Assembly: GCA_001898645.1 (NCBI GenBank)
Contig: MKUQ01000014.1
Location: forward strand, 160,352 to 224,351
Length of the DNA: 64,000 bases
Source of the DNA: Burkholderiales bacterium 70-64
Lineage (GTDB): Bacteria; Pseudomonadota; Gammaproteobacteria; Burkholderiales; Burkholderiaceae_E
Reading direction: 5' to 3'
The notes under the pieces are model-generated. The model did no database searches and had not been told where the DNA came from. It saw only the letters and a program-made list of their open reading frames with translations. The position numbers and the translations under genes are program-made. Shown piece by piece: positions 53,091 through 61,029 of this stretch (positions are counted from its first letter, which is position 1; the number at the start of each line of letters is the position of its first letter).

Positions 53091-54035
53091 CTAGTGCCGG
53101 CGCGCGCGCACGAACTCCGAGGGCGTGACGCCGAACTGCCGCTTGAACAGCCGGCAGAAGTGCGCCGTGCTGTTGAAGCCCCAGTGGTAGGCGGTGGCCG
53201 AGATCGAGGTCGAGGCGCCGGTCTCGAGCGCATGCCTGCAGCGCATCAGCCGGGTGCGCCAGATGTAGCGCTCGACCGTCGCCTCCTCGTTCTCGAAGAC
53301 GCGGTGCAGGTAGCGCTTGGAGCAGCGCAGGTCGCGCGCGATGCGATCGATGGTGAGATCGGGCTCGCTCAGGTGCGACTCGATGTACTGCCGCACCCGC
53401 AGGCGCAGCACCTCGGGCAGCGCCGACGACTCGGGCGCGTGGCCGCGCCGCGTCTGCAGCGTGGAGGCCAGCAGGGCGAGGGTCGCCTCGCTCAGCGTCG
53501 TGCCCACGGTATCGGGCAGGCTGGCGAGCTGCGTCGAGAGCGACGACAGGAAGGTCGAGAGCACGTCGTACATGCCCTTGAGCTCCGGGGTCGCCGGCTC
53601 GCAGGTATGCAGCGCCGGCACCTCGAGGCTGCGCAGGCGCTCGCGCGGAACCTGCACCACCATGTGCTCGAGCGTCTCGCGCGAGGTGATCGCGTAGGGA
53701 ACCTGCGGGTCGTACAGGCTCCAGTCGCCCGGCTTCAGCGTGAAGCAGGCGTTGCGCTGCTCGATCTCGCTCTCGCCGTAGAGCTGCAGCAGCAGCTTGT
53801 AGGTGCCGGCGGCGTCCCCCAGCTCGGAATGGTCGCGCACCACGCGGTGCGCGCCGGCCCGGATGGTGTAGAGCCGCAGCGGCCCGGCATGATAGACGTC
53901 CATGCGCGCCACCAGCTCGCCGTCGGACAGGCTGCTCGTGCCCAGCGGGCCGAAGAAGCGCCGCGTGACCTGCTGCCAGTAGTCGGCGCCGGCCGAATGC
54001 GGCTGCATGGCCGTGTCGAAGATCTCGCACTTCAT
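53091..54035 (-). CDS. AraC-family transcriptional regulator
   Basis: 314 residues: an N-terminal ligand-binding-like domain of the AraC_binding_2 type (about 20-190, with TYKLLLQLYGESEIEQ...LKPGDWSLYDPQVPY) and a C-terminal double helix-turn-helix (about 210-314: TIDRIARDLRCSKRYLHRVFENEE and SATAYHWGFNSTAHFCRLFKRQFGVTPSEFV). This type activates catabolic operons. It closes the ALDH-GMC-Liv cluster on the opposite strand and is its likely activator. ATG 54035. Confidence 0.93.
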   Translation of the reverse strand: MKCEIFDTAMQPHSAGADYWQQVTRRFFGPLGTSSLSDGELVARMDVYHAGPLRLYTIRAGAHRVVRDHSELGDAAGTYKLLLQLYGESEIEQRNACFTLKPGDWSLYDPQVPYAITSRETLEHMVVQVPRERLRSLEVPALHTCEPATPELKGMYDVLSTFLSSLSTQLASLPDTVGTTLSEATLALLASTLQTRRGHAPESSALPEVLRLRVRQYIESHLSEPDLTIDRIARDLRCSKRYLHRVFENEEATVERYIWRTRLMRCRHALETGASTSISATAYHWGFNSTAHFCRLFKRQFGVTPSEFVRARRH

Positions 54036-54157
54036 GAGCGTCTCCTCGTTCTCGCCGCGGCCGCCGTGTGGTGTTTGTTGGAAGGCGGCGCAGGTGTGCT
54101 GGGCGTATGGTGGCACAGTCCACGCCCGCATAGTGGTACACGCACAACGACGAGCGG

Positions 54158-54171
54158 CGTTCGCGCGAACG
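54158..54171. promoter_or_regulatory. 14-bp palindrome upstream of the UspA gene
   Basis: CGTTCGCGCGAACG is perfect and lies five bases before a possible -10 (TAAACT, 54176-54181). Its position between the divergent AraC and UspA genes allows either to be regulated. Confidence 0.4.
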
Positions 54172-54219
54172 GCCCTAAACTCCGTTCCTGACGCATACAC
54201 CGAGCCGGGCCGGCCCGCC

Positions 54220-54684
54220 ATGTACAACCGCATCCTCGTTCCCGTCGACGGCAGCCCCACCTCCGAGCGCGCGCTCTCCGAGGCGATCCGGCTCGCCAGG
54301 CTGTGCTCGGGCGCCATCCGCCTGCTCCACGTCGTCGATCCGATCACCCACGTCACCGGTTTCGAGCGGCCCGACATCTACGCCAGCCGCATCCGGCCGG
54401 CCCTGCTCGATGCCGGCGCGCAGCTGCTGGCCAGGGCGAGCGAGCGCGTGGCGGCCGCGGGCGTGCCGGCGGACACGGCGCTGCACGAGAGCATCAGCGA
54501 GCGCGTGTCGGAGGTCGTCGTCGAGCAGGCGCGGGCCTGGGGCGCGGACCTCATCGTGATCGGCACCCATGGCCGCCGCGGCATCGATCGCGTGCTGCTG
54601 GGCAGCGACGCGGAAATGGTGGTGCGCACCTCGCCGGTGCCGGTGCTGCTGGTGCGCGCGAGCGCCGGGCCCGGCACGCCTTGA
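54220..54684 (+). CDS. Universal stress protein, UspA family
   Basis: 154 residues. MYNRILVPVDGSPTSERAL starts the fold, LLHVVDP follows, and the ATP-binding signature G-x2-G-x9-G-[ST] is present as GTHGRRGIDRVLLGSDAE near residue 112, so it is an ATP-binding member. Single gene with a probable own promoter (TAAACT at 54176). A CBS-domain gene lies convergent. Confidence 0.93.
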   Translation: MYNRILVPVDGSPTSERALSEAIRLARLCSGAIRLLHVVDPITHVTGFERPDIYASRIRPALLDAGAQLLARASERVAAAGVPADTALHESISERVSEVVVEQARAWGADLIVIGTHGRRGIDRVLLGSDAEMVVRTSPVPVLLVRASAGPGTP

Positions 54685-54778
54685 CCGCCGATGAACGGGC
54701 GGCCGGCGGCCGCCCGGAACGCATGACCGGATCGCGACGAGCGCTCCGGGGTCGCGCAGCGGATCCCGCCGCGCGTTC

Positions 54779-55219
54779 TCAGCCGTGCCCGCCCGCGATG
54801 TAATGCTCCAGCTGCTTGATCACGAACTGCTGCTCGGAAATGATGTCCTTCACCAGGTCGCCGATCGACACCAGGCCGACCAGCCTGCCCTGGTCGAGCA
54901 CCGGCAGGTGGCGCAGCCGGTTCTCGGTCATCAGCGCCATGCAGTGCTCGTTCGTCTCGTCCGGGCCCACGTACATGACCGGCGAGGTCATCAGATCGCT
55001 CACCGCGGTTTCGCGCGACTTGCGGCCCATCAGCACGCACTTGCGGGCGTAATCGCGCTCGGTGACGATGCCGACGATCTGCTCGCCCTCCATGACCAGC
55101 AGGGCGCCGATGTTGTGGCGGGCCATGCGTTCCAGCGCCTCGCGCATCGTCGCCGAAGGCGAGATGGTCTGAACGGTCTGGTCCGGCTTGGAACGGAGGA
55201 TGCTCGCGACGGTGCCCAT
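54779..55219 (-). CDS. Protein of two CBS domains
   Basis: 146 residues consisting of a CBS pair: VQTISPSATMREALERMARHNIGALLVMEGEQIVGIVTERDYAR and PVMYVGPDETNEHCMALMTENRLRHLPVLDQGRLVGLVSIGDLVKDI, then a helical tail. Such proteins bind adenine nucleotides to sense energy state; the partner is unknown. Start ATG 55219; a further 12 codons upstream are possible but GAT-rich spacing favours this. Confidence 0.9.
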   Translation of the reverse strand: MGTVASILRSKPDQTVQTISPSATMREALERMARHNIGALLVMEGEQIVGIVTERDYARKCVLMGRKSRETAVSDLMTSPVMYVGPDETNEHCMALMTENRLRHLPVLDQGRLVGLVSIGDLVKDIISEQQFVIKQLEHYIAGGHG

Positions 55220-55307
55220 GAAGAATCTCCCGAGGAAAGGGGACACGGTATGCATATCTTCGCCGTTGCGGGCCGTTGGCGCTACCGGTCGCCCGCCGGG
55301 AACGCCG

Positions 55308-55391
55308 GATCCGGCCGGGGCGATCGCGGACCTGGCCGAGGCGATGATGGGTCCGGCCGAGGCGATGGCGGGTCCGGCCGGGGCGATCGCG
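55308..55391. repeat. Four 21-bp tandem repeats upstream of the SpmAB gene
   Basis: Copies at 55308, 55329, 55350 and 55371 follow GRYCYGGCCGRGGCGATSRYG, with eight bases of a fifth copy. They end 38 bp before the GTG of the next gene. Being a multiple of three they are open in several frames, but no coding function is supported. Copy number could vary between strains and change the spacing of the promoter. Confidence 0.85.
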
Positions 55392-55428
55392 GGTCCGGCG
55401 CACGCCTGATGCGCGCCGCGTCCCGTCC

Positions 55429-56838
55429 GTGAACCGCATCTTCCTCGGCATCGTCCTGGCCGCCTTCGCCGCGGCGGCCTGGCGCCAGCTCGGCTTCGCG
55501 CCCGCGCCGGGGGCGGTCGCGCCGATGCAGGCGCTGTCCTCGGGGGCGATTGCCGCGGCGGGCAGCGCGGTGGAGCTGGCCATCGGCCTGGTCGGCGCCA
55601 TGGCGCTGTTCCTCGGGCTGATGAAGGTCGCCGAGGCGGGCGGCCTGCTCACCGTCATCGCGCGCCTCATCCGGCCGCTGATGACGCGCCTGTTTCCCGA
55701 GGTGCCGCCCGGGCACCCTGCGATGGGCGCGATGGTGCTCAATCTCGCGGCCAACGCGCTCGGCCTGGGCAACGCGGCCACGCCCTTCGGCATCCGCGCG
55801 ATGCAGGAGCTCGACCGGCTCAACCCGCGGCCCGGCACCGCAACCAATTCGATGGCGCTGTTCCTCGCCATCAACACCTCCAGCATCACGCTGCTGCCGA
55901 CCAGCGTGATCGCGCTGCGCGTGGCCGCCGGATCCGCGGATCCGGCGGGCATCCTGCCGACCACCCTGTTCGCCTCGATCTGCGGCACGGTCGCGGCCAT
56001 CGCCGCTGCGCTCTGGCTGGCGCGCTGGTTCCCGGCCGGCGCGCCCGGCCGAGACGAAGCGGCAGGCGCGGGTGCGCCGGTGCCCGCAGAGGCCGCAAGC
56101 GCGCCGCCGCCAGCTGCTGCGATCGCCAGCGTGCTGCCGGAGCGCGAGGCGGCTGCGGCCGGATCGCTCGAAGCCGACGAAGGCGCAGCACCGCCGTCCG
56201 CCGCGCCGGCATCCTGCGCGCCGCCGCCCGACGTGGCCGGCTATGCGCCATGGGTTTCGCTGCTGGCGCTGGGCGCGCTCGTCGCCCTGGTGCCGGCGGG
56301 CATCGTGTGGGGGCGGACGATCTCGCCGTGGATCGTGCCGGGGCTGATCGCTGGCTTCCTGCTGTTCGGCGCGCTGCGCGGAGTGCGCGTCTACGAGGTG
56401 TTCGTCGAAGGCGCGAAGGAAGGGTTCAGCGTGGCGGTGCGCATCATCCCCTACCTCGTCGCCATCCTGGTGGCGGTGGGCATGTTCCGCGCGAGCGGCG
56501 CGCTCGAGGCGACGGTGGCCGCGCTCGGCGGCTACACCGCCAAGGTGGGCCTGCCGCCCGAGGCGCTGCCGATGGCGCTGCTGCGCCCGCTGTCGGGGTC
56601 GGGCGCCTACGGCGTGATGGCCTCGATCATCGGTGATCCGGCCATCGGGCCGGACAGCTACGTGGGCTACCTGGTCAGCACCCTGCAGGGCTCCTCCGAG
56701 ACCACGTTCTACGTACTGGCGGTGTATTTCGGCGCGGTGCAGGTACGTCGCGTGCGCCACACGCTGGCTGCGGCACTGATGGCCGACGCGGTCGCCGTGA
56801 TTGCCTCGGTGGCGGTCTGCAGCTACCTGTTCGCGTAG
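55429..56838 (+). CDS. SpmA-SpmB fusion, nucleoside-recognition (Gate) membrane protein
   Basis: 469 residues from GTG 55429. The first half (about 1-205) matches spore-maturation protein SpmA (LNLAANALGLGNAATPFGIRAMQELDRLNP; TNSMALFLAINTSSITLLPTSVIALR). After an Ala/Pro linker (about 206-265) the second half matches SpmB (FVEGAKEGFSVAVRIIPYLVAILVAVGMFRASG; RPLSGSGAYGVMASII; LQGSSETTFYVLAVYFGAV). Non-sporulating proteobacteria often carry this fused form; its transport role is unknown. Confidence 0.9.
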   Translation: MNRIFLGIVLAAFAAAAWRQLGFAPAPGAVAPMQALSSGAIAAAGSAVELAIGLVGAMALFLGLMKVAEAGGLLTVIARLIRPLMTRLFPEVPPGHPAMGAMVLNLAANALGLGNAATPFGIRAMQELDRLNPRPGTATNSMALFLAINTSSITLLPTSVIALRVAAGSADPAGILPTTLFASICGTVAAIAAALWLARWFPAGAPGRDEAAGAGAPVPAEAASAPPPAAAIASVLPEREAAAAGSLEADEGAAPPSAAPASCAPPPDVAGYAPWVSLLALGALVALVPAGIVWGRTISPWIVPGLIAGFLLFGALRGVRVYEVFVEGAKEGFSVAVRIIPYLVAILVAVGMFRASGALEATVAALGGYTAKVGLPPEALPMALLRPLSGSGAYGVMASIIGDPAIGPDSYVGYLVSTLQGSSETTFYVLAVYFGAVQVRRVRHTLAAALMADAVAVIASVAVCSYLFA

Positions 56839-56897
56839 GGCCGACGCCTGCCGTGGCGGCCGGCCGGGACACCCCCGTGCCTGTCGGAACCTGGCGT

Positions 56898-58019
56898 TCA
56901 GGCCCTGCGCGGCTGCGCGGTCCTCGCGTACAGCTTGTAGCCCAGGTGCCGCGCCAGCATCGCGGGCGGCATCCGGATCCAGTGCGCGCGCACGTACAGC
57001 AGCGTGCGTGCCAGCGCGCTGCGGCGCAGCGGGAAATCGGGGTGGGCGGGAAAGAGCGCATGGGGCGCCAGCCGGTCCATCAGCCCGAGCACCGCCGCGG
57101 GCGGGGCGCCCGCCCGCGAGGCGGCGGCGACCTCGGCCGGGATCGGCGTGCCCAGCAGCGCGCCGGCGTAGCGCAGGCCGTAGAAGGCGGGGCGCGCCAG
57201 GTCGAGCTGCTCGGCGCGAGGCCAGAAGCGCTGCCAGAAACCCGGTTCGCGCCGGCCGAAATGGCGCAGGAGGTCGTCGATGTCGACCAGCTCGCGCAGC
57301 GCATCCGAGAGGTTCTCGCCGAACATCAGGTGGGTCATCGCGTGCAGCACCATGTCGACCGGCGCCAGCACGCGGAAGCGCGACCCCGGCACGGCGCGCG
57401 CCTCGCCCAGCAGCAGCGCGCTGTCGGGCGCCAGCCGCGCCGTGGTCATGAGGATGGCGTGGTGCAGGTCGACCTCGACCTCGCGCTCGGCGTGGGTCAT
57501 CGGAGGCAGCTCGTGCGCCCAGCGGCGGTAGTAGCGCTCGTCGTAGGCCGACAGCGCAGTGGGCTGCCAGCCGCGCTCGCGCAGCCGCGCCTCGACCGCC
57601 GGCAGCTCGCGCCCGGGCACCAGCAGGTCGACGTCGGCGAAGCTGCGTCCGGCGGCGTTCGGCAGGCCCAGAAGCAAGTACCCGCATCCCTTGAGCGCCA
57701 CGGGCGGTGAGACGGCAGCTCCCTCCAGGGCCCACGCCAGCCGGTCCAGCTCCCAGCGGGCGGCGCGCTGGCGCGCCTCGACCGACACTCGCGCACTGAC
57801 GAGCTGATCGGCGGCGATGCGCGGCAGCGCCGGCGGGAAGCCGCGCTCGCCCAGCCTGGAAGCAAGCCGGCCGAGCAGGCCGGCGCGCCGCATCAGCCGC
57901 AGGGTGAGGTCCAGCTCGCCCGGGGCCAGCTCCGCCACGCCGGCGGGGTCGCGCAGGGCCGCGGTCACCAGGCGGCGGACCTGGGCGGCGACGTCCTTGC
58001 GGGCGGCGGGGGCGGCCAC
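56898..58019 (-). CDS. NTP_transf_5-type nucleotidyltransferase of the PqqD/HprK-related cassette
   Basis: 373 residues from GTG 58019, three bases after the kinase stop. ALKGCGYLLLGLPNAAGRSFADVDLLVPG has the GK/DxD arrangement of nucleotidyltransferases (D129, D131) with a further acidic residue at D184 (VEVDLHHAIL). The middle is helical (FGENLSDALRELVDIDDLLRHF). In lasso-peptide clusters such an enzyme is found beside the HprK-like kinase. The substrate here may be the phosphorylated product of the kinase; this is inference. Confidence 0.82.
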   Translation of the reverse strand: MAAPAARKDVAAQVRRLVTAALRDPAGVAELAPGELDLTLRLMRRAGLLGRLASRLGERGFPPALPRIAADQLVSARVSVEARQRAARWELDRLAWALEGAAVSPPVALKGCGYLLLGLPNAAGRSFADVDLLVPGRELPAVEARLRERGWQPTALSAYDERYYRRWAHELPPMTHAEREVEVDLHHAILMTTARLAPDSALLLGEARAVPGSRFRVLAPVDMVLHAMTHLMFGENLSDALRELVDIDDLLRHFGRREPGFWQRFWPRAEQLDLARPAFYGLRYAGALLGTPIPAEVAAASRAGAPPAAVLGLMDRLAPHALFPAHPDFPLRRSALARTLLYVRAHWIRMPPAMLARHLGYKLYARTAQPRRA

Positions 58020-58022
58020 GAC

Positions 58023-58928
58023 CTATCCGCCGGCCAGGGCGTCGAGCGCCGCCACCGCCTCGTCGAGGTCGGCATAGACCAGCCGGTAGCAGCGCGCGCC
58101 TTCCGTGATCCGGCGCACCGTGTCGAACGCCGGCTCGCCCAGCGTCTCGTAGTTGAACGCATTGGAGGCGATCGCCAGGAACGCCTCGGCAGCGCCGATC
58201 GGCTCGAGCGCCAGCCGCGCGCCGGCCTCCCAGCGCGGGAACACCACCCAGGCCACGGGCGCCTCCTCGGCCGCCCGCGCCACGCTCGCCGCCGGCGCCG
58301 GCAGATGGGCCACCGTGCCCTTGATGGTGCCCGTGATCGTCGGGCCCAGCCGTGCCTCCGGGACGAAGGCGCGCATCACCGCGATCGACTCGTTCTTCAG
58401 CGGCATCGGCCGGGGCACCGGCACGATGTCCGGCGATCCGGGGCGCAGCAGGCCGAACTCGTCGGACAGCAGCCGCCAGCCGCGGTGCGCGAGCGCCGCG
58501 CACAAGGTGGTCTTGCCGTGCCCGGGCGCGGCCGGCAGCAGCAGCGCGCGTCCGTTGCGCTCCACGGCCGCGGCGTGCAGCATCAGGAAGCCGTGGAAGC
58601 GCAGGGCGACGACGAGGTTCAGTCCCCACTCGAGCACCGCCAGGGCCTGCCCGCGCGGCATGTCGTCGTGCGGCGTGCGCCCGTCGACGCTGAAGCGCAC
58701 CCGTCGCCCGCCGCGCAGGCGCCAGGTCTCGCGCATCGCCACGTGGGCGCTGAAGACGCGCTCCCGGTCCAGCAGCGGGTAGTCGCGGTACAGGTCTTGC
58801 AGCGGCTGCGCCAGCCCGCTCACGCGCGCCCGCACGTGGAAGTCGAACGGGCCGATGCGCACGCCCAGCCCCTCGGCGGCGAGCAGGGAGGCGAACGATG
58901 CAGGCGCCAGCGAGCCCACCGTCCTCAT
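58023..58928 (-). CDS. HPr-kinase-related protein (HprK-rel-A type)
   Basis: 301 residues. P-loop PAAPGHGKTTLCAAL with K139, LLSDEFGLL (S155, D156, E157), and HAAAVE near 118-123 resemble the catalytic domain of HPr kinase. The N-terminal half (about 1-100) is not like HprK, and the HprK K/M-loop signature is replaced by a stretch around LGPTITGTIKGTVAHL. It belongs to a family annotated as HprK-related kinase A. ATG 58928 overlaps the PqqD-like stop (ATGA). It likely phosphorylates a Ser/Thr of a peptide, not HPr. Confidence 0.85.
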   Translation of the reverse strand: MRTVGSLAPASFASLLAAEGLGVRIGPFDFHVRARVSGLAQPLQDLYRDYPLLDRERVFSAHVAMRETWRLRGGRRVRFSVDGRTPHDDMPRGQALAVLEWGLNLVVALRFHGFLMLHAAAVERNGRALLLPAAPGHGKTTLCAALAHRGWRLLSDEFGLLRPGSPDIVPVPRPMPLKNESIAVMRAFVPEARLGPTITGTIKGTVAHLPAPAASVARAAEEAPVAWVVFPRWEAGARLALEPIGAAEAFLAIASNAFNYETLGEPAFDTVRRITEGARCYRLVYADLDEAVAALDALAGG

Positions 58929-59242
58929 GGCTGCGGCACCCGTTCGACGAGGCCCAGCTCCTCCAGGCGCAGCAGGATGGCCTGCACCTGCCCGGGCAGG
59001 TCGGCTTCCTCGGGGCTGGCTTCTTCGGCAGCGGCCTGCGCGGCGGCCAGCGCCGCGGCAGCCTCGCCGGCGTCCTTCGGCTCGAGCAGGATCTCCTGCA
59101 GCAGCAGAGCCGTGGCGGCGTTGACGAAGTGCGTGCGGCCCGAGCGCCGGTGGTAGAGAACCGGCGCCTCGCCTTCGTTCGCCCAGGCGAACTCGCTCTG
59201 CGCGACGGCGCGCCAGCGGGCCGGACGCCCCCGGTCGCTCAA
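58925..59242 (-). CDS. PqqD-like peptide-binding protein of the HPr-rel-A system
   Basis: 105 residues from a TTG start that overlaps the stop of the upstream gene (TTGA at 59242-59239 on the minus strand). VLYHRRSGRTHFVNAATALLLQEIL matches the PqqD core (LyDxxTGxxHxLNxxAaxVW); PqqD folds bind a leader of the target peptide and bring it to its enzyme. An alanine-rich middle (about 58-75) is inserted before the last helix LPGQVQAILLRLEELGLVERV. Its stop overlaps the kinase start, so the chain secreted protein-PqqD-kinase is translationally coupled. Confidence 0.82.
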   Translation of the reverse strand: MSDRGRPARWRAVAQSEFAWANEGEAPVLYHRRSGRTHFVNAATALLLQEILLEPKDAGEAAAALAAAQAAAEEASPEEADLPGQVQAILLRLEELGLVERVPQP

Positions 59243-59835
59243 ATTTCCCGGACGTTGACGCGGCCGGCGAAGGACGCGAGCGCGGTGGCCGATACGAGGC
59301 CGCCGCGCGGGACGCTGACCTTCTTCCAGCCCTGGTTCTTCTTCTGCCAGTCGGCCGACATGCGCACGCCGAAGCCGGCGGCATCCTCGCTGCCACTGGC
59401 CGAAGAGGCGTCGAGGGCGTCGAGCGCAGGGTTGCCCTTGTAGTAGAACTCGCCGCCGGTCTGGCACATCTCCTGCGGCGAGACGGTCGGCCCGTCGCGG
59501 CCGGTGTCACGATAGTAGGTGCGCCCCGTCGGGATGGCGGTGACGTTGGCGTGCGCCGGCTCGCCGAGGTCGTAGCCCTTGGGCGGGCCGGGTTCGACCT
59601 TCACCGAGCTTTCGTCGACGCACAGGTTGCGCCCCTTGGCGTCGAGCGGTGCGCCGTCGGCGACGGTCAGCAGATTGCTCGACCGCGCCAGCGCCGCGCC
59701 GCTGTGCAAGGTGAGGATGGTGGGAACGGCTGCCGCCGCCCCGCGCAGCATGGCCCGCCGGCCGACCCTTGTCGCGGCGCTTCCGGGCGCTTCCGGGTTG
59801 CTGGCCGGACCCCTGTGATCATGCGCGTCGTTCAC
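59239..59835 (-). CDS. Tat-like secreted protein A of the PqqD/HprK-related cassette
   Basis: 198 residues from GTG 59835. An ATG at 59865 is in frame, but GTG has GGAG seven bases upstream and gives the same 27-residue spacing to the RR pair as the paralogue. The signal is GRRAMLRGAAAAVPTILTL ending ALA near 50, Tat-like. The mature part has C72 and C124; the region 128-175 is longer than in the paralogue. It shares LC-D, YDLG-P, RTYYR, EMC-GG-YYK and GG-VSA-ALASFA with the protein encoded at 60015. No known enzyme motif. It may be a modified or displayed product of the cassette. Confidence 0.8.
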   Translation of the reverse strand: MNDAHDHRGPASNPEAPGSAATRVGRRAMLRGAAAAVPTILTLHSGAALARSSNLLTVADGAPLDAKGRNLCVDESSVKVEPGPPKGYDLGEPAHANVTAIPTGRTYYRDTGRDGPTVSPQEMCQTGGEFYYKGNPALDALDASSASGSEDAAGFGVRMSADWQKKNQGWKKVSVPRGGLVSATALASFAGRVNVREI

Positions 59836-59981
59836 GGCACTGCTCCGCTTTTCCTGCGTCGCCATAGGATAGCGCGCGGGCGGCGGAACCTTGCGTGAAA
59901 TATGTCCAGGGAGCGGATTAGGGCCTGTTGCCCTGCGATCGCCCCCGGGCGCGGGGGACCCCGTGGGGGGCTGGCCCTGGA

Positions 59982-60005
59982 GGCGGCAGACGGCCGTCCG
60001 CCGCC
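59982..60005. other. Inverted repeat between the two secreted paralogue genes
   Basis: A 24-bp sequence with arms GGCGGC/GCCGCC around GACGGCCGTC, one mismatch, lies 9 bp after the stop of the upstream (minus-strand) gene. There is no T-run. It may protect or attenuate the transcript, so the first secreted protein could be made in excess of the downstream gene products. Confidence 0.45.
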
Positions 60006-60014
60006 GGGCGGGGG

Positions 60015-60575
60015 TCAGATGTCCTTGAAGCTGATGTGGCTCGCGAAGGACGCGAGCGCGGCGGCCGACACCATTCCGCCCTTGGGCACGGTGAAGGTCA
60101 CCTTCTTCGTGTCCGCGTCGTCCTTGACGCCGCCGCGGCCGGAGCTGCCCCAGCCGTCGGCATCGGACTGGAGGGCGCCGCCCGAGGTCTTGTAGTAATA
60201 CTGGCCGCCGTTGCTGCACATCTCCTGGACGCTCACCTTGTGCGTGCTGCCGCTGCGGTAGTAGGTGCGGTCGGCCGGGATCCGGGTGACGCTGCCGCTG
60301 GGCGGCGCGCCGAGGTCGTAGCGCTTGTCGCCGATGCGGGTGACGGAATGGAAGTCCAGGCACAGATGGCGGCCGTCGGGGTCGACGGGGGCGCCCTGCG
60401 CGAGGTTGATGCAGTTGCTGGAGCGGGCGAGCGCCGCCCCGCTGGTCAGGGTGAGAATGGTCGGTACCGCGGCCGTCGCACCCCGAAGAAGCGTCCGGCG
60501 GCTGTTGGCAGCCGTGATCGCCGTGGAGGCCGGGGTGCCGCTGGCCTGCTCGCCGTCGTCGCGTCGGTCCGTCAT
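60015..60575 (-). CDS. Tat-like secreted protein B of the PqqD/HprK-related cassette
   Basis: 186 residues, first gene of the minus-strand unit. Signal: SRRTLLRGATAAVPTILTL, cleavage after SGAALA near residue 50. The mature part begins RSSNCINLAQGAP and has C54, C72 and C120. It aligns without gaps to protein A over the first 72 residues and keeps YDLG, RTYYR, VSxQEMC, YYYK and VSAAALASFA. Not similar to any protein I recognise. In this context it is a candidate substrate for the kinase and nucleotidyltransferase. Confidence 0.8.
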   Translation of the reverse strand: MTDRRDDGEQASGTPASTAITAANSRRTLLRGATAAVPTILTLTSGAALARSSNCINLAQGAPVDPDGRHLCLDFHSVTRIGDKRYDLGAPPSGSVTRIPADRTYYRSGSTHKVSVQEMCSNGGQYYYKTSGGALQSDADGWGSSGRGGVKDDADTKKVTFTVPKGGMVSAAALASFASHISFKDI

Positions 60576-60925
60576 GATGGAGCGCCTCGGCCGTGGTCCA
60601 GGGATGCGCGCACGCGCGTACATCGTCCGGATTGAAAGGCACGCAAGAATCGGGCCGCGCCGGGCAACTCCACGCAGGATCAGAGGCTTGGCCGCGCTGC
60701 AGGCGACTAGCCGGGCGCGGGTGTAAAGCGGGTCGACAGGTTCGTGCGTCGCAGCGGCGCGCACCGCTGCGCCGGGCTTCCACGCGAGCTCCCACGCAGG
60801 CCCTGCGCAGGACCTCTCCTGCGTCGCGCACCGCCTCCCGTACAATCAGCTCCGCGCGCAAGATCTTCCGCGGCCGTCGGCGCCGGGTCGAGCCCATTTC
60901 GACCCGGCAGCCTTCCGGGATGGGA
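60576..60925. other. Divergent control region between the HPr-rel-A unit and cytX
   Basis: 350 bp that carry no convincing gene. TACAAT at 60841-60846 is the likely -10 for the cytX leader on the plus strand. On the minus strand no clear promoter can be assigned for the secreted-protein operon, although it must lie here. Confidence 0.45.
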
Positions 60926-61026
60926 CCTGCGCATGCGCTGGGGGTGCCGCGCCGGGGATTCTTCTCCGGGGCAGCTGAGACCAAACCCTTCGAACCTGAC
61001 CGGGGTAATTCCCGCGCAGGGAAGCA
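60926..61026 (+). promoter_or_regulatory. TPP riboswitch (THI element) upstream of cytX
   Basis: Conserved blocks are in order: GGGGGTGCC (60939), GCTGAGA (60973), ACCC, and GAACCTGACCGGGGTAATTC followed by CGCAGGGAAGC (to 61025). CCTGCGC at 60926-60932 and GCGCAGG at 61014-61020 could close the stem. The last block GGGA is also the ribosome site eight bases before the ATG, so TPP binding should block translation of the transporter. Confidence 0.93.
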
Positions 61027-61029
61027 ACG

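Noticed and set aside
55188..55409. Plus-strand 73-codon frame through the 21-bp repeats
   Set aside because: It has no start context and consists mainly of repeat-coded Ala/Gly/Pro; the repeat is open in several frames.
58023..58928. HprK-related protein as the true HPr kinase for ptsH in this window
   Set aside because: The N-terminal half is unlike HprK and its neighbours are PqqD-like and secreted proteins; Ser46 of HPr is more likely served by an hprK elsewhere.
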